Under the pieces are notes generated by a model. It saw nothing but the letters and a program-made list of their open reading frames with translations, had not been told where the DNA came from and made no database searches. A DNA stretch of 64,000 nucleotides from Corallococcus sp. AS-1-6 (GTDB lineage: Bacteria > Myxococcota > Myxococcia > Myxococcales > Myxococcaceae), in NCBI RefSeq assembly GCF_020037015.1, contig NZ_JAIQDE010000027.1, positions 62,001 to 126,000 on the forward strand, given 5' to 3'. Positions 8,454 through 16,855 of this stretch are shown in pieces. Numbering within the stretch: position 1 is the first letter of the stretch; the number at the start of each line of letters is the position of its first letter. A program made the translations under genes and the position numbers.

Positions 8454-9959
8454 TCAGGGCAGTCGCCACGAATAGCCGGGGTCCGGCGTGCAGTCCGCCA
8501 CGGGCAGCTTCACCAGCGCCAGCGGGCCGTCCTGGACCAGCAGCGTGCCCGCGCCCTCGAAGCCCGCCCGGGTGATGACGTGGCTGAAGCGGCCGGAGTC
8601 CCGCCCGGGGCCGGTGTGGGGATACAGCGGCACCTTCCGGTGGAAGTAGCTGTAGCCCCCCGTCCACGCCAGGTGCACCGCCTCCACCTTGAGTCCGCAC
8701 ACGTCGTCGCGCCGGCCCGCCGCCTCCAGCAGCCGGTTGACGGGGCCCTGGTCGTCCCAGGCGCTGTCCCTGGGGCGCACGCGTTCGTACTGGCCCACGT
8801 CCCCGAAGGTGAGCGCGCCCGCGCCCGCGCCGGACAGGAGCGCCCCCGCCACCACCGCGACCGTGGCGGTGGCCCTCGCCGGAGCGCCGCGCAGCAGCCG
8901 CAGGGCGGAGTCCAGCCCCACGCCCGCGAGCGCCGCGAACAGCGGCAGCACCGGCACCAGGAAGCGCAGCTCCTTGTGCGGCTGGTTCGCGTGCAGGAGG
9001 AAGAAGGCCGCGGCCAGGAAGGACAGCCCCCACGCCCGGGGCACGGCCAGCACGGCCAGCGCGGCCGTGAAGACGGTCAGCACCGGCATGGCCGTGCGCA
9101 GGACGCGCGGGTAGTACTCGAAGGGCTCCGTGCCCCACTGGGCCGCCTTGCCCTGCACCACGTTGAAGTCCAGGTAGACGATGGCCGAGTGGAACCACCG
9201 CCCCCAGGTGAGCCTGTCCAGCAGCCCGAAGGCCAGCGCCCACCCGGACAGCACCGCCAGCGCCACGCCCGCCTGCCGCCACTGGCGCCGGCAGAGGAGC
9301 ACCGCCACCAGGCCCGCGCAGAAGACGCCGTTCTGCAGCCGCAGGAGCACGGCCAGCCCCAGCAGGGACGCGCCGGTGACGAGCGCGCGCCGGGACGCGG
9401 CCCGCGGCAGCGCCAGGGCCAGGCCCAGCGCCACCGGCAGCACGGAGGCGTTCTCGCTCATGGCCCGGGGCGCGAAGTACAGCGGCACGGACGCCAGGGC
9501 GAACAGGGCCGCCCCGCCGGAGGCCGCCAGGGTGGAGGCCCCGCACGCGCGGGCGAGCCGCCACGTGGCCCACGCCGTCGCCGCGCCCACCAGCGCGAAG
9601 AAGCCCTTCACCAGGGACAGGTAGCCCGCCGGGTCCGTCAGCCCCACCATCCGCCCCAGCCCCAGCACCGCCGCCACCAGCCCGGGCAGGGCCCAGTTCC
9701 GGGCCCCCCGGACGAACTCCCAGGCGACGAGCCCGTAGCCGTAGACCAGGCGGTGGGCCGGCTCCAGGCTCTGGTAGACCTCGTCCGGCCAGTAGATGCC
9801 GTCGTCGTGGAGCGCCCGGTACAGGCGCAGGGCCGCGCCCAGCACGAGCACGCCCCCCAGCAGGACGAGGCCCAGCCGGCGCTCGAAGGGGGCTTCGCCT
9901 GGAGCTCCGGAACCGCCCCCGGGGGCGGCTGTAGGGGAGGCGGGGGGGACGGCGGACAC
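8454..9959 (-). CDS. Polytopic membrane glycosyltransferase of the GT39/PMT-like type
   Basis: About 501 residues with many hydrophobic helices. An acidic motif, DDGIYWPDEVYQ, falls just after the first helix, where GT-C glycosyltransferases carry catalytic or metal-binding Asp/Glu, and MSENASVLPVALGLALALP lies further on. The protein resembles GT39 or Alg9-like enzymes that use polyprenyl-phosphate sugars in the membrane. Start GTG 9959 is chosen because GGAGG lies about 11 nt upstream; GTG 9971 would overlap that site. It is divergent from hprK, the two starts being about 50 bp apart. Acceptor unknown. Confidence 0.75.
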   Translation of the reverse strand: MSAVPPASPTAAPGGGSGAPGEAPFERRLGLVLLGGVLVLGAALRLYRALHDDGIYWPDEVYQSLEPAHRLVYGYGLVAWEFVRGARNWALPGLVAAVLGLGRMVGLTDPAGYLSLVKGFFALVGAATAWATWRLARACGASTLAASGGAALFALASVPLYFAPRAMSENASVLPVALGLALALPRAASRRALVTGASLLGLAVLLRLQNGVFCAGLVAVLLCRRQWRQAGVALAVLSGWALAFGLLDRLTWGRWFHSAIVYLDFNVVQGKAAQWGTEPFEYYPRVLRTAMPVLTVFTAALAVLAVPRAWGLSFLAAAFFLLHANQPHKELRFLVPVLPLFAALAGVGLDSALRLLRGAPARATATVAVVAGALLSGAGAGALTFGDVGQYERVRPRDSAWDDQGPVNRLLEAAGRRDDVCGLKVEAVHLAWTGGYSYFHRKVPLYPHTGPGRDSGRFSHVITRAGFEGAGTLLVQDGPLALVKLPVADCTPDPGYSWRLP

Positions 9960-10007
9960 GGTGCGGTTCACCTCCGGAGGCCGGTGGGTGATATCCACGT
10001 CCTGACG

Positions 10008-10973
10008 ATGAAATCCATTCGCATCTCCCAGCTCCTCGAGGACCAGGGCCACGACCTGCGGCTGACCCTGATGGCGGGCACCCAGGGGCTGGCGCGCACG
10101 GTGGACTCCTCGCGCATCCAGAAGCCGGGCCTGGCGCTGGCGGGCTTCACGGAGCACCTCCACCCGCACCGCGTCCAGGTCTTCGGCAACACCGAAATCT
10201 CCTACCTGGCCACCCTGCCGGAGGACGCGCAGCACGCCTCGCTGGCCAAGCTCTTCAGCGAAGAGGACCTGGCGTGCGTGGTGGTCACCAAGGCGCTGGA
10301 CGTGCCGCGCGCGCTGGTGGACGCCTGCGAGGCGGCGGGCCTTGCGCTGATGAAGACGCCGCTGCTCTCCAGCGAGTTCATCCAGCGGGTGCAGAGCTTC
10401 CTGGAGGACGCGCTCACGGAGTCCAGCAGCCTGCACGGCGTGCTGATGGACGTCTTCGGCGTGGGCATCCTGCTGCTGGGCAAGAGCGGCATCGGCAAGA
10501 GTGAAATCGCGCTGGACCTGGTGATGCGCGGCCACCGGCTGGTGGCGGACGACATCGTGGACGTCACCCGGCGCAAGGGGGCCGTCTACGGCGCGGGCAA
10601 CCCGGTCATCAAGCACCACATGGAGATTCGCGGACTGGGCATCATCAACATCAAGGACCTCTTCGGAGTGTCCGCCGTCCGGGAACAGAAGAAGATTGAG
10701 CTTGTGATCGAGCTGCAGGAATGGGATCCGCACCAGGAGTACGACCGCCTGGGCGTGGAGGACAAGCACCTGCAGATTGTCGGCGTGGACATCCCCCTGT
10801 CGGTCGTCCCGGTGCGTCCTGGACGCAACATGGCCACCATCGTGGAGGTGGCCGCGCGCAACCAACTGTTGAAGCTTCAGGGCCACCATTCGGCGCGAGA
10901 GTTCGCCGAGCGACTCAATCGAGCCATCGCCCAGGGGGCGATGCGCCGCACCTTGGGAGAAGAGGTCGAGTGA
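10008..10973 (+). CDS. hprK: HPr kinase/phosphorylase
   Basis: 321 residues. The N-terminal domain matches HprK N-domains. The C-terminal kinase domain shows Walker A GKSGIGKS at 158-165, the preceding SLHGVLMDV segment with the family His, and the HprK signature region with MEIRGLGIINIKDLFG. HprK phosphorylates the regulatory Ser of HPr with ATP and reverses the reaction by phosphorolysis. A matching HPr with NAKSIMG is encoded at 21766-22044. The last bases overlap the GTG of rapZ, so the two are translationally coupled. Confidence 0.96.
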   Translation: MKSIRISQLLEDQGHDLRLTLMAGTQGLARTVDSSRIQKPGLALAGFTEHLHPHRVQVFGNTEISYLATLPEDAQHASLAKLFSEEDLACVVVTKALDVPRALVDACEAAGLALMKTPLLSSEFIQRVQSFLEDALTESSSLHGVLMDVFGVGILLLGKSGIGKSEIALDLVMRGHRLVADDIVDVTRRKGAVYGAGNPVIKHHMEIRGLGIINIKDLFGVSAVREQKKIELVIELQEWDPHQEYDRLGVEDKHLQIVGVDIPLSVVPVRPGRNMATIVEVAARNQLLKLQGHHSAREFAERLNRAIAQGAMRRTLGEEVE

Positions 10974-11833
10974 CCGCCCCCGCGAAGCAGATCATCGTCA
11001 TCACCGGCATGTCAGGTTCCGGTAAGTCCACCGCCATCCGCGCGCTGGAGGACGCCGGCTTCTTCTGCATCGACAACCTGCCGGTGCTCCTCCTGCCCAA
11101 GCTCACGGAGCTGGCGGGGGGCGGCAACATCGAGCGCATGGCGCTGGTGATGGACGCGCGTGAGGGCGTCTTCCTCAAGGACGCGCCCCGCGTGCTCGCG
11201 GACGTGCGCCGCGCGGGCCACCAGGTGGACGTGCTCTTCCTGGACGCCAGCGACGACAGCCTCATGCGCCGCTTCAGCGAGACGCGCCGCCGTCACCCGC
11301 TGGCCCCGGAGGGCACGGTGGCGGAGGGCATCCACCGGGAGCGCGAGGCGCTCAAGGACCTGCGGGAGCTGGCGGACCAGGTCATCGACTCGTCGGCGCT
11401 CAACGTGCACGACCTGAAGCGCATGGTGCAGGGGCGCTTCAGCCCGGAGCCCACGACGGGGCCCAGCCTGTCCATCATGTCCTTCGGCTACCGGTACGGC
11501 GTGCCGCCGCAGGCGGACCTGGTGTTCGATGTGCGCTTCCTGCCGAACCCGTACTTCGTGCCGGAGTTGAAGGGGCTCACGGGCAAGAACCCGAAGGTGT
11601 CCGGGTACGTGCTGGAGCGCGAGGAGACGCAGGCGTTCCTGGAGAAGGTCGTGGACCTCTGCCGGTTCCTGTTCCCGCGCTACCAGAAGGAGGGCAAGGC
11701 GTACCTCACGGTGGCGCTGGGGTGCACGGGCGGCAAGCACCGCTCGGTGGCGCTGGCGGCGGAGATGGTGCGCCGGCTGTCCGCGGACTACGGCCGCGTG
11801 CAGTTGTGGGACCGGGACATCGAGAAGGAGTAG
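10970..11833 (+). CDS. rapZ: RapZ family nucleotide-binding protein (YvcJ/YhbJ)
   Basis: 287 residues from a GTG that overlaps the hprK stop in the four bases GTGA. Walker A is GMSGSGKS at 13-20, CIDNLP follows, and the conserved C-terminal LGCTGGKHRSV is present. In E. coli RapZ is an RNase adaptor for glmS sRNA control; in Bacillus YvcJ is a GTPase/ATPase-like protein of unclear role. The hprK-rapZ-PTS neighbourhood is conserved in many proteobacteria. Here it suggests a role in sugar-phosphate signalling rather than the enterobacterial sRNA circuit, which is not evident in this window. Confidence 0.95.
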   Translation: MTAPAKQIIVITGMSGSGKSTAIRALEDAGFFCIDNLPVLLLPKLTELAGGGNIERMALVMDAREGVFLKDAPRVLADVRRAGHQVDVLFLDASDDSLMRRFSETRRRHPLAPEGTVAEGIHREREALKDLRELADQVIDSSALNVHDLKRMVQGRFSPEPTTGPSLSIMSFGYRYGVPPQADLVFDVRFLPNPYFVPELKGLTGKNPKVSGYVLEREETQAFLEKVVDLCRFLFPRYQKEGKAYLTVALGCTGGKHRSVALAAEMVRRLSADYGRVQLWDRDIEKE

Positions 11834-11855
11834 CCCGGGTCCGGCTCCTGGGCCT

Positions 11856-12698
11856 TCAGTGCCGGGTGTCCGTCACGGGCGTGAAGCGCGCGCCGGTGAC
11901 GCCCTCCTTCTCCAGGGCCTCCTTCACGACCTCGGAGACGACGAGGGTGACGGGCCAGCCCCAGGGGCGAAACACGCGGGCGCGGCCCACCTGGTCGGGG
12001 TCGATGCGCAGGCCGCGCACGGAGCGGTACTGGCCCACGCGCGCGGGGATGCCGTCGCCGGGGCCATAGCGGTGGATCTCCAGGCAGGCGGCTTCGTCCA
12101 CGCAGCGGATGAGGCGCGTGGCGACGACGAGGAAGTACGGCTCCGGCTGTCCCTCGATGTGCACGGGGATGAGCTGCACGTCCTCGGGCGCCAGGCGCGC
12201 GAACACGGCGGCGACGCGCGGGTGCACCACGGGGGTGAGGCCGGCGCCGGCGAGGCTGAAGTCCAGCGGCGCGGCCCGCTGCTCGTTGGGGATGTGGAGG
12301 GGGCCGGGCGGGTCCACGGGGCGCCCGGCGGTGAACATCCACACGTCGCCCACCACCTTGTCCTCCAGGTCCAGCGGGTCGCCGGGCTCCCAGCGGCCGG
12401 GGGCGCGGAAGTCGTCGTGCAGGTCGTAGAAGCGCGGGGTGGTGACGCCCGCGCGGCGGGACGTCTTGCGGTTGCTGACGTGCGGGGCGGCCCCGTGCGC
12501 GACGATGCGGACGGCCGGGCGGCGCGGGCGGCTGGTGCGGACCGGAGGCGAGGACTCCTCCGCGACCGACGCGCGGGAGCGCCGGGGCGAGGCGACGGTG
12601 GGTTCGGTACCGCCGGGCAGGCTCTGCCGGTCCGGGGGGCTGCTTTCGGAGGGGCGGAGCCACAGCCGTCGCAGCGCGTTGGTGAGACGCCTGAACAT
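11856..12698 (-). CDS. Imm11 (MXAN_0049-type, DUF1629) immunity family protein
   Basis: 280 residues: an Arg/Ser/Pro-rich N-terminal 70, then the conserved domain. Recognisable pieces are RFYDLHDDF, VWMFTAGRPVD, the acidic CVDEAACLEIH and the C-terminal RVFRPWGWPVTLVVSE, followed by a short alternating tail ending GVTGARFTPVTD. This is the Imm11 domain named after a Myxococcus xanthus protein and associated with polymorphic toxins. No toxin gene lies beside it: neighbours are rapZ (convergent) and a secretion ATPase fragment (divergent). Role as immunity protein is inferred from family only. ATG 12698 lacks an obvious ribosome site. Confidence 0.75.
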   Translation of the reverse strand: MFRRLTNALRRLWLRPSESSPPDRQSLPGGTEPTVASPRRSRASVAEESSPPVRTSRPRRPAVRIVAHGAAPHVSNRKTSRRAGVTTPRFYDLHDDFRAPGRWEPGDPLDLEDKVVGDVWMFTAGRPVDPPGPLHIPNEQRAAPLDFSLAGAGLTPVVHPRVAAVFARLAPEDVQLIPVHIEGQPEPYFLVVATRLIRCVDEAACLEIHRYGPGDGIPARVGQYRSVRGLRIDPDQVGRARVFRPWGWPVTLVVSEVVKEALEKEGVTGARFTPVTDTRH

Positions 12699-12850
12699 CA
12701 AGCGATGTTACCCAAGCGCCCGCTGGAGGGGAGCCCCTACCGTGGGGCTTTCTCGCCCGTCCTCAAGGCAGGCCGGCAGCCGTACCGGTTTCCAAGGAGG
12801 AGAGGGTTGCCCGGGGTTCCGTTTCCCCCGTGGCCGGGGCTTGAGACGCC

Positions 12851-14017
12851 ATGCCATGGTCCGCGCCCATGACGACTCCGAGCCCGAAGTCCGAAGCGCC
12901 CGCCACGCCGGAAGCCGTGTTCGCCAGCCTGCTCCAGAAGCTGGAGGAGTCGGGGCGGGCGCCCTCTGGGACGGCCGTATCGCCGAGGACGCCGGAAGCC
13001 CTGGCGGCGGCCCTCTTCGACGTCGCGGGGCGGACGGGCGCGGCGATGTTCTCCGTCTGGGCGGCGGACGACACGGACCGCGCCGAGGACGAGGACGACG
13101 GTGGCGAGGAGGCCCGGGCGGAGACGGGCGGCCGGGTCATCAACGCGGGCATCACGCTGTACTTCATCGAGAAGGACTCGCCGGACCGCGTGGGGCTGCT
13201 GGGGGCGGAGCGGGTGCCGGTGCGTCAGCCCCTGGCTTACGAGCTGTATCGGCCGCTGGGGAAGGCGCTGGCGGAGCACGCGAAGCGGGGCGCGGATCCG
13301 GTGATGCCGGACCGGGGCCGCGCGACCTTCCCGGCGGGCGCGGCGGATCCGGACCTCGAGTTCCGCGTGTCGTTCCGCGAAGACGCGCTGGGCACCTGGA
13401 CCACGGCGCTGGCCCGGGACCGGGAGGCGCGTCAGGCGTATCCGAGCATCTCCAGCCTCCCGCTCTCCGCCGAAGCGGCGGCGTTCCTCCAGGGGCTCTT
13501 CAGCCGCCTGGACAGGACGCTGTTCAACGGCCGGATGGTGCTGCTCACGGGAGCCTCCAACACGGGCCGCAGCACGACCTTGCGAGCCGTGATGGATGCG
13601 CTGCCGGACAACGTGCACACGCTGGCGGCGGTGGAGGAGCCGAAGGGCGGACCGGGAGGTGCGACCGGCGTCGTGAAGGTGGGCGGGGAGCTGAAGCTGG
13701 TGCAGGCGCTGCGTTCATTCCTGCGGCAGGACCCGGACCTCCTCTTCGCGGACGAGGTGCGCACGCTGGAGGACATGCGGATGCTCTGCACCGCGTCGCA
13801 AACGGGACACGCCACGGTCTGTGTCCTGGAGGCGAAGACCCCCGAGGAGGGCTACGCCTGGTTGGGTGAAGCGATGCCCGGAGTCCCCACGTATGCGCTC
13901 ATCGTGCATCACACGCGTGACGCGGCGACGGGTGCCCTCGTGATGACGCTCCACGAGACGAAGCCCACGGACGACGGCGACACGCTGCACGTCGTCCCGT
14001 GGTCGCCACAGGGGTGA
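12851..14017 (+). CDS. Truncated/diverged secretion ATPase of the GspE/PilB/PilT family
   Basis: 388 residues. The C-terminal half resembles the RecA-like core of type II/IV secretion ATPases: a P-loop position GASNTGRST (234-242), LRSFLRQDPDLLFADEVRTLEDM as Walker B with its acidic residues, and ASQTGHATVCVLEAK like the TGHxVxxTLH segment. The P-loop has Arg where Lys is normal, and the usual His of the His box is replaced. The N-terminal half (about 220 residues) is not recognised. It may bind nucleotide poorly or act as a regulator. Start ATG 12851 or 12869. Confidence 0.7.
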   Translation: MPWSAPMTTPSPKSEAPATPEAVFASLLQKLEESGRAPSGTAVSPRTPEALAAALFDVAGRTGAAMFSVWAADDTDRAEDEDDGGEEARAETGGRVINAGITLYFIEKDSPDRVGLLGAERVPVRQPLAYELYRPLGKALAEHAKRGADPVMPDRGRATFPAGAADPDLEFRVSFREDALGTWTTALARDREARQAYPSISSLPLSAEAAAFLQGLFSRLDRTLFNGRMVLLTGASNTGRSTTLRAVMDALPDNVHTLAAVEEPKGGPGGATGVVKVGGELKLVQALRSFLRQDPDLLFADEVRTLEDMRMLCTASQTGHATVCVLEAKTPEEGYAWLGEAMPGVPTYALIVHHTRDAATGALVMTLHETKPTDDGDTLHVVPWSPQG

Positions 14018-14030
14018 TGAGGATTTCGAT

Positions 14031-14480
14031 TCAGCGTGATGCCGGACGCCTGGAGTCGCGGCTGACAGGCTTGTTCAGCTTGCGCATCACCCTCGTCTTC
14101 CTGAGGCGCTGGGGCGCGGTCTGCTTGGGCTTGGGCTCTGGGAAGAGGATCCCGATGGTCTCCTTCTCTACGGCGTACCGGAAGTGGAATGGAGGCCCCG
14201 CACCCAGGGGACTCCACCCCGCCGCGAGTGCCCGCCGGATGACGTCGCGAACGATGCCCGGAGTAACGCCGGTCTGATGCGGGGCCATCCAGTTGTCCGG
14301 CCGGCTGATGCCAAGGTCGACGACGAGCACGCTCCGCGGGACTTCTTCGCTGGCCTGGACCGCCAGGAGCATGGGCGAGTGGGCGACGCCTTGGGCATAC
14401 GTGGGCGTTTTCCGGATGCGCCAATCGTAATGGGTCTCACCGAAGAGAACCCGGCGAGTGCCCTTCTTGGAAAGCGTCAT
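14031..14480 (-). CDS. Uncharacterised protein coupled to a methyltransferase gene
   Basis: 149 residues, basic (many Arg and Lys, C-terminus RDSRRPASR). I do not recognise the family. Noticeable parts are YDWRIRKTPTYAQGVAHSPM, SVLVVDLGISRPDNW and GIVRDVIRRALAAGW. ATG 14480 has GGAGG ten bases upstream and overlaps the stop of the methyltransferase gene in ATGA, so translation is coupled. No signal peptide or membrane segment is apparent. Confidence 0.65.
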   Translation of the reverse strand: MTLSKKGTRRVLFGETHYDWRIRKTPTYAQGVAHSPMLLAVQASEEVPRSVLVVDLGISRPDNWMAPHQTGVTPGIVRDVIRRALAAGWSPLGAGPPFHFRYAVEKETIGILFPEPKPKQTAPQRLRKTRVMRKLNKPVSRDSRRPASR

Positions 14481-15310
14481 GTCGCGAGGACCTCCCGTGT
14501 CGCCATCAGTTGCCGCATGCCCCACCGCAACGGAACGCTGCCATCCGAGCGTCGCAGCGGTTCCACGGCGTGGAGGAACGAGGCCTTGAGTGACGCCTGT
14601 GCCGCCGGAGACAAGCGGTCCGCGTCATACGTCGTGAGCAGCGACTCCCAGACCTCCTGAGGGGGCCCATCCCCCTGCACGGAGAGGGACCGCACCGTGA
14701 CGTCCACGAAGCCCTCGGCGAAGAGTGCTCGCAACCCATCGCTGGAACGGACCTTCGCATCGCCCAGCCGCGTGGGAGGAACCGCCGCGGCGTTCTTCAT
14801 GAGCCCGGCGAACACCTCCAGCGCACTGCCCGGCACCAGGTCTCCCCCGACGACGATGGACACCCGTCCGCCCGGCTTCAGCACACGCCGAAGCTCCGCG
14901 AGCACGGTCTCCACGTCGTCCATCAGCATGAGCGCCAGGTGGCTCAGCACGACGTCGACACTGGCATCCCCGAACGGAAGCGACTGCGCCCGTCCCTGGA
15001 ACAACGTCGCTGCCCCATTCAACCGCGCCCGTGCCGCAGCAAGCTCGTGCTCGCTCATGTCGAGCCCCAGCAGAGACAGCCCTGGCTGCTTCCTCCGGGC
15101 AAGCAGCTCCAGGAGGTATCCATCCCCACAAGCCAGGTCGAGCAGCGTCAGGGGGCGCGCATCGTGAGGCACGACCGCCTCCAGCAGCGCATAGCTCGAA
15201 GGCGCCGTCCCACCCTCGACCTCGACCGGAGCGGAAGCGAACCACCGCGAGGTCACTCCGGCGAGGCGCGCATGGAAGTCCAGCAGGTACGACTCGGAAG
15301 GGGAGGGCAT
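14477..15310 (-). CDS. Class I SAM-dependent methyltransferase
   Basis: 277 residues with the SAM-binding motif LLDLACGDGYLLEL at about 56-69, the motif II acidic end LLGLDMSE, then QSLPFGDASVDVVLSHLALMLM and LRRVLKPGGRVSIVVGG. These are Methyltransf_11/25-type motifs, consistent with a small-molecule methyltransferase. Substrate unknown. ATG 15310 has GAGG five bases upstream. The 3' end overlaps the next gene by four bases, indicating an operon with the uncharacterised 14031-14480 gene. Confidence 0.88.
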   Translation of the reverse strand: MPSPSESYLLDFHARLAGVTSRWFASAPVEVEGGTAPSSYALLEAVVPHDARPLTLLDLACGDGYLLELLARRKQPGLSLLGLDMSEHELAAARARLNGAATLFQGRAQSLPFGDASVDVVLSHLALMLMDDVETVLAELRRVLKPGGRVSIVVGGDLVPGSALEVFAGLMKNAAAVPPTRLGDAKVRSSDGLRALFAEGFVDVTVRSLSVQGDGPPQEVWESLLTTYDADRLSPAAQASLKASFLHAVEPLRRSDGSVPLRWGMRQLMATREVLAT

Positions 15311-15320
15311 GGGCACCTCT

Positions 15321-16700
15321 TCAGCGCCGGGGCTTCTTCTGTCCCGCGTTCGTGGCTTCAGCGGTGAGCGCCAGCACGGAGTACAGGTTCATCGTGTAGA
15401 CGCTGTTCTCCGGCTCCAGGTCGGAGGCCTTCTGGAAGAACGCACTGGCACGTTCGTAGTCACGCTGGTGGTTCAGGAGGATCATCCCCATGCGGTTGTA
15501 GAGCGGCGCGGGCTTTTGCAGGAGCCCGATGCTCCGCTCCAGCAGGTCCAGCGCCTCCGCCATCTTCCCCGCCTGCTCCAGCCGCACCACGCGCTGGAGC
15601 ACCTCCTCCTGCGCGTCCTCCTTCCGGGCCGCTGGAGCCACGGGAGAAGGCATCGGCGCCTGCCGCGGAGCCTGGGCACGGGCTGCTGGAGCCGCAGGGG
15701 CAGCCGCCACCTTCGCGGCCGGAGCCGGCGGCGCGGTCTTCGGCTCACCCCGCCCGAACACCGGCGTCCCATCTCCGGAGAACGCCACCTCCGCCGATGC
15801 CAGCGTGCCCACCAGCTTCGTCACGCCGCGCTCCGACAGCGACTCGAACACCGCGCGCAGCTCCAGCTCCGTCACCTGGGTGATCATCGCCATGTCCGAC
15901 AGCGCCGTGCGCCCGTCCACGAACGACAGCACGTACGCCTCGAACGGGCTCAGCGGCCGGTTCACCAGGTCCAGCCCCGCCACGATGACCGGCCGCACCG
16001 GAGGCCCCTTCGCCTTCGCCTGCGCTTGGAACGTCACCACCCGCGTCGCCTCCTGCTGGGGCGGACGCGGCACGCCGCGCGCTCCCGTCTGCTCCGGCTT
16101 CGTGAGCAGCGCGCGCACCAGCGACACGTTGTCCCTCGGCGGCAGGTCCTCCACGCTCCTCACGAGCAGCAATTCACAGCGCGCGCACTGGAAGTCCCCC
16201 GGCTTGCACGACGCGCCACAGTGCGGACACGCCAGGTCCTCCGGCGGGTGCTCAAAGGCGTGCGCGTCCGCGTAGTAGTGCTTGCGGATGGCCGCGCGGA
16301 TGGACCTGCGCACCGCCACGAACGGCAGCACCTGCGCCACGCCCACCGTCTTCGCTATCTCCTCCAACGCCCGCTGCCGCTGCGGCTCGGAGATGGCCAC
16401 GTACAGCGCGTCCTGCGCCAGCCGCAGCGGCATGAAGTCGAAGCCCTCCGCCAGCCGCACCGGCACCCGCTCCAGCAGGCCCGGGTCCACCTTCGCCTGC
16501 GCCAGCTTCTCCGTGGACACGAAGCGCGTCTTCAGCTCCTGCGCCAGCAGCCGCAACACCGGCGTCTCGTCCACGCCCAGCCGCACCAGGCACTCGCCCA
16601 GCTTCAGCCCCGTCTCCTTCTGCCGCGCGAGCGCCCGGGACAACACCTCCGGCGTCAGCACTCCATCCAGGATCAACTGCTCCCCGAGCTTGCGCGTCAT
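15321..16700 (-). CDS. MshEN (GspE N-domain) protein with zinc ribbon and TPR tail
   Basis: 459 residues. The first 140 (MTRKLGEQLILDGVLTPEVL onward) form a MshEN/GspII_E_N domain, a fold that in PilB/MshE ATPases binds c-di-GMP or contacts the platform. A CPHC...CARC zinc ribbon follows near 157-176. The middle region (LSPFEAYVLSFVDGRTALSDM) resembles modules found in myxobacterial regulatory proteins. An Ala/Pro linker leads to TPR-like helices in the last 100 residues. There is no ATPase domain. It probably acts as an adaptor in the cytoplasm. c-di-GMP binding is possible but untested. Confidence 0.8.
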   Translation of the reverse strand: MTRKLGEQLILDGVLTPEVLSRALARQKETGLKLGECLVRLGVDETPVLRLLAQELKTRFVSTEKLAQAKVDPGLLERVPVRLAEGFDFMPLRLAQDALYVAISEPQRQRALEEIAKTVGVAQVLPFVAVRRSIRAAIRKHYYADAHAFEHPPEDLACPHCGASCKPGDFQCARCELLLVRSVEDLPPRDNVSLVRALLTKPEQTGARGVPRPPQQEATRVVTFQAQAKAKGPPVRPVIVAGLDLVNRPLSPFEAYVLSFVDGRTALSDMAMITQVTELELRAVFESLSERGVTKLVGTLASAEVAFSGDGTPVFGRGEPKTAPPAPAAKVAAAPAAPAARAQAPRQAPMPSPVAPAARKEDAQEEVLQRVVRLEQAGKMAEALDLLERSIGLLQKPAPLYNRMGMILLNHQRDYERASAFFQKASDLEPENSVYTMNLYSVLALTAEATNAGQKKPRR

Positions 16701-16778
16701 GCCCCCGATTCAAGGACGCCCAAGCCCACCCCGTCCACCGGCATCCACGCCACCTACACCGCTTTCCCGCACACCTTG

Positions 16779-16807
16779 TTGCGAATGTGTATGAGGGACA
16801 CTAAGAT
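16779..16807 (+). promoter_or_regulatory. Candidate sigma-70 promoter for the SPFH gene
   Basis: TTGCGA at 16779-16784 and TAAGAT at 16802-16807 are separated by 17 bases, in a locally AT-richer stretch between two divergent genes. This would place transcription start near 16814, about 40 bases before the ATG at 16856. Motif match only. Confidence 0.45.
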
Positions 16808-16855
16808 GGTGTCGAAGTTACACAAACCGCCACGGCGGGCGAGGGGGATTCGCGG

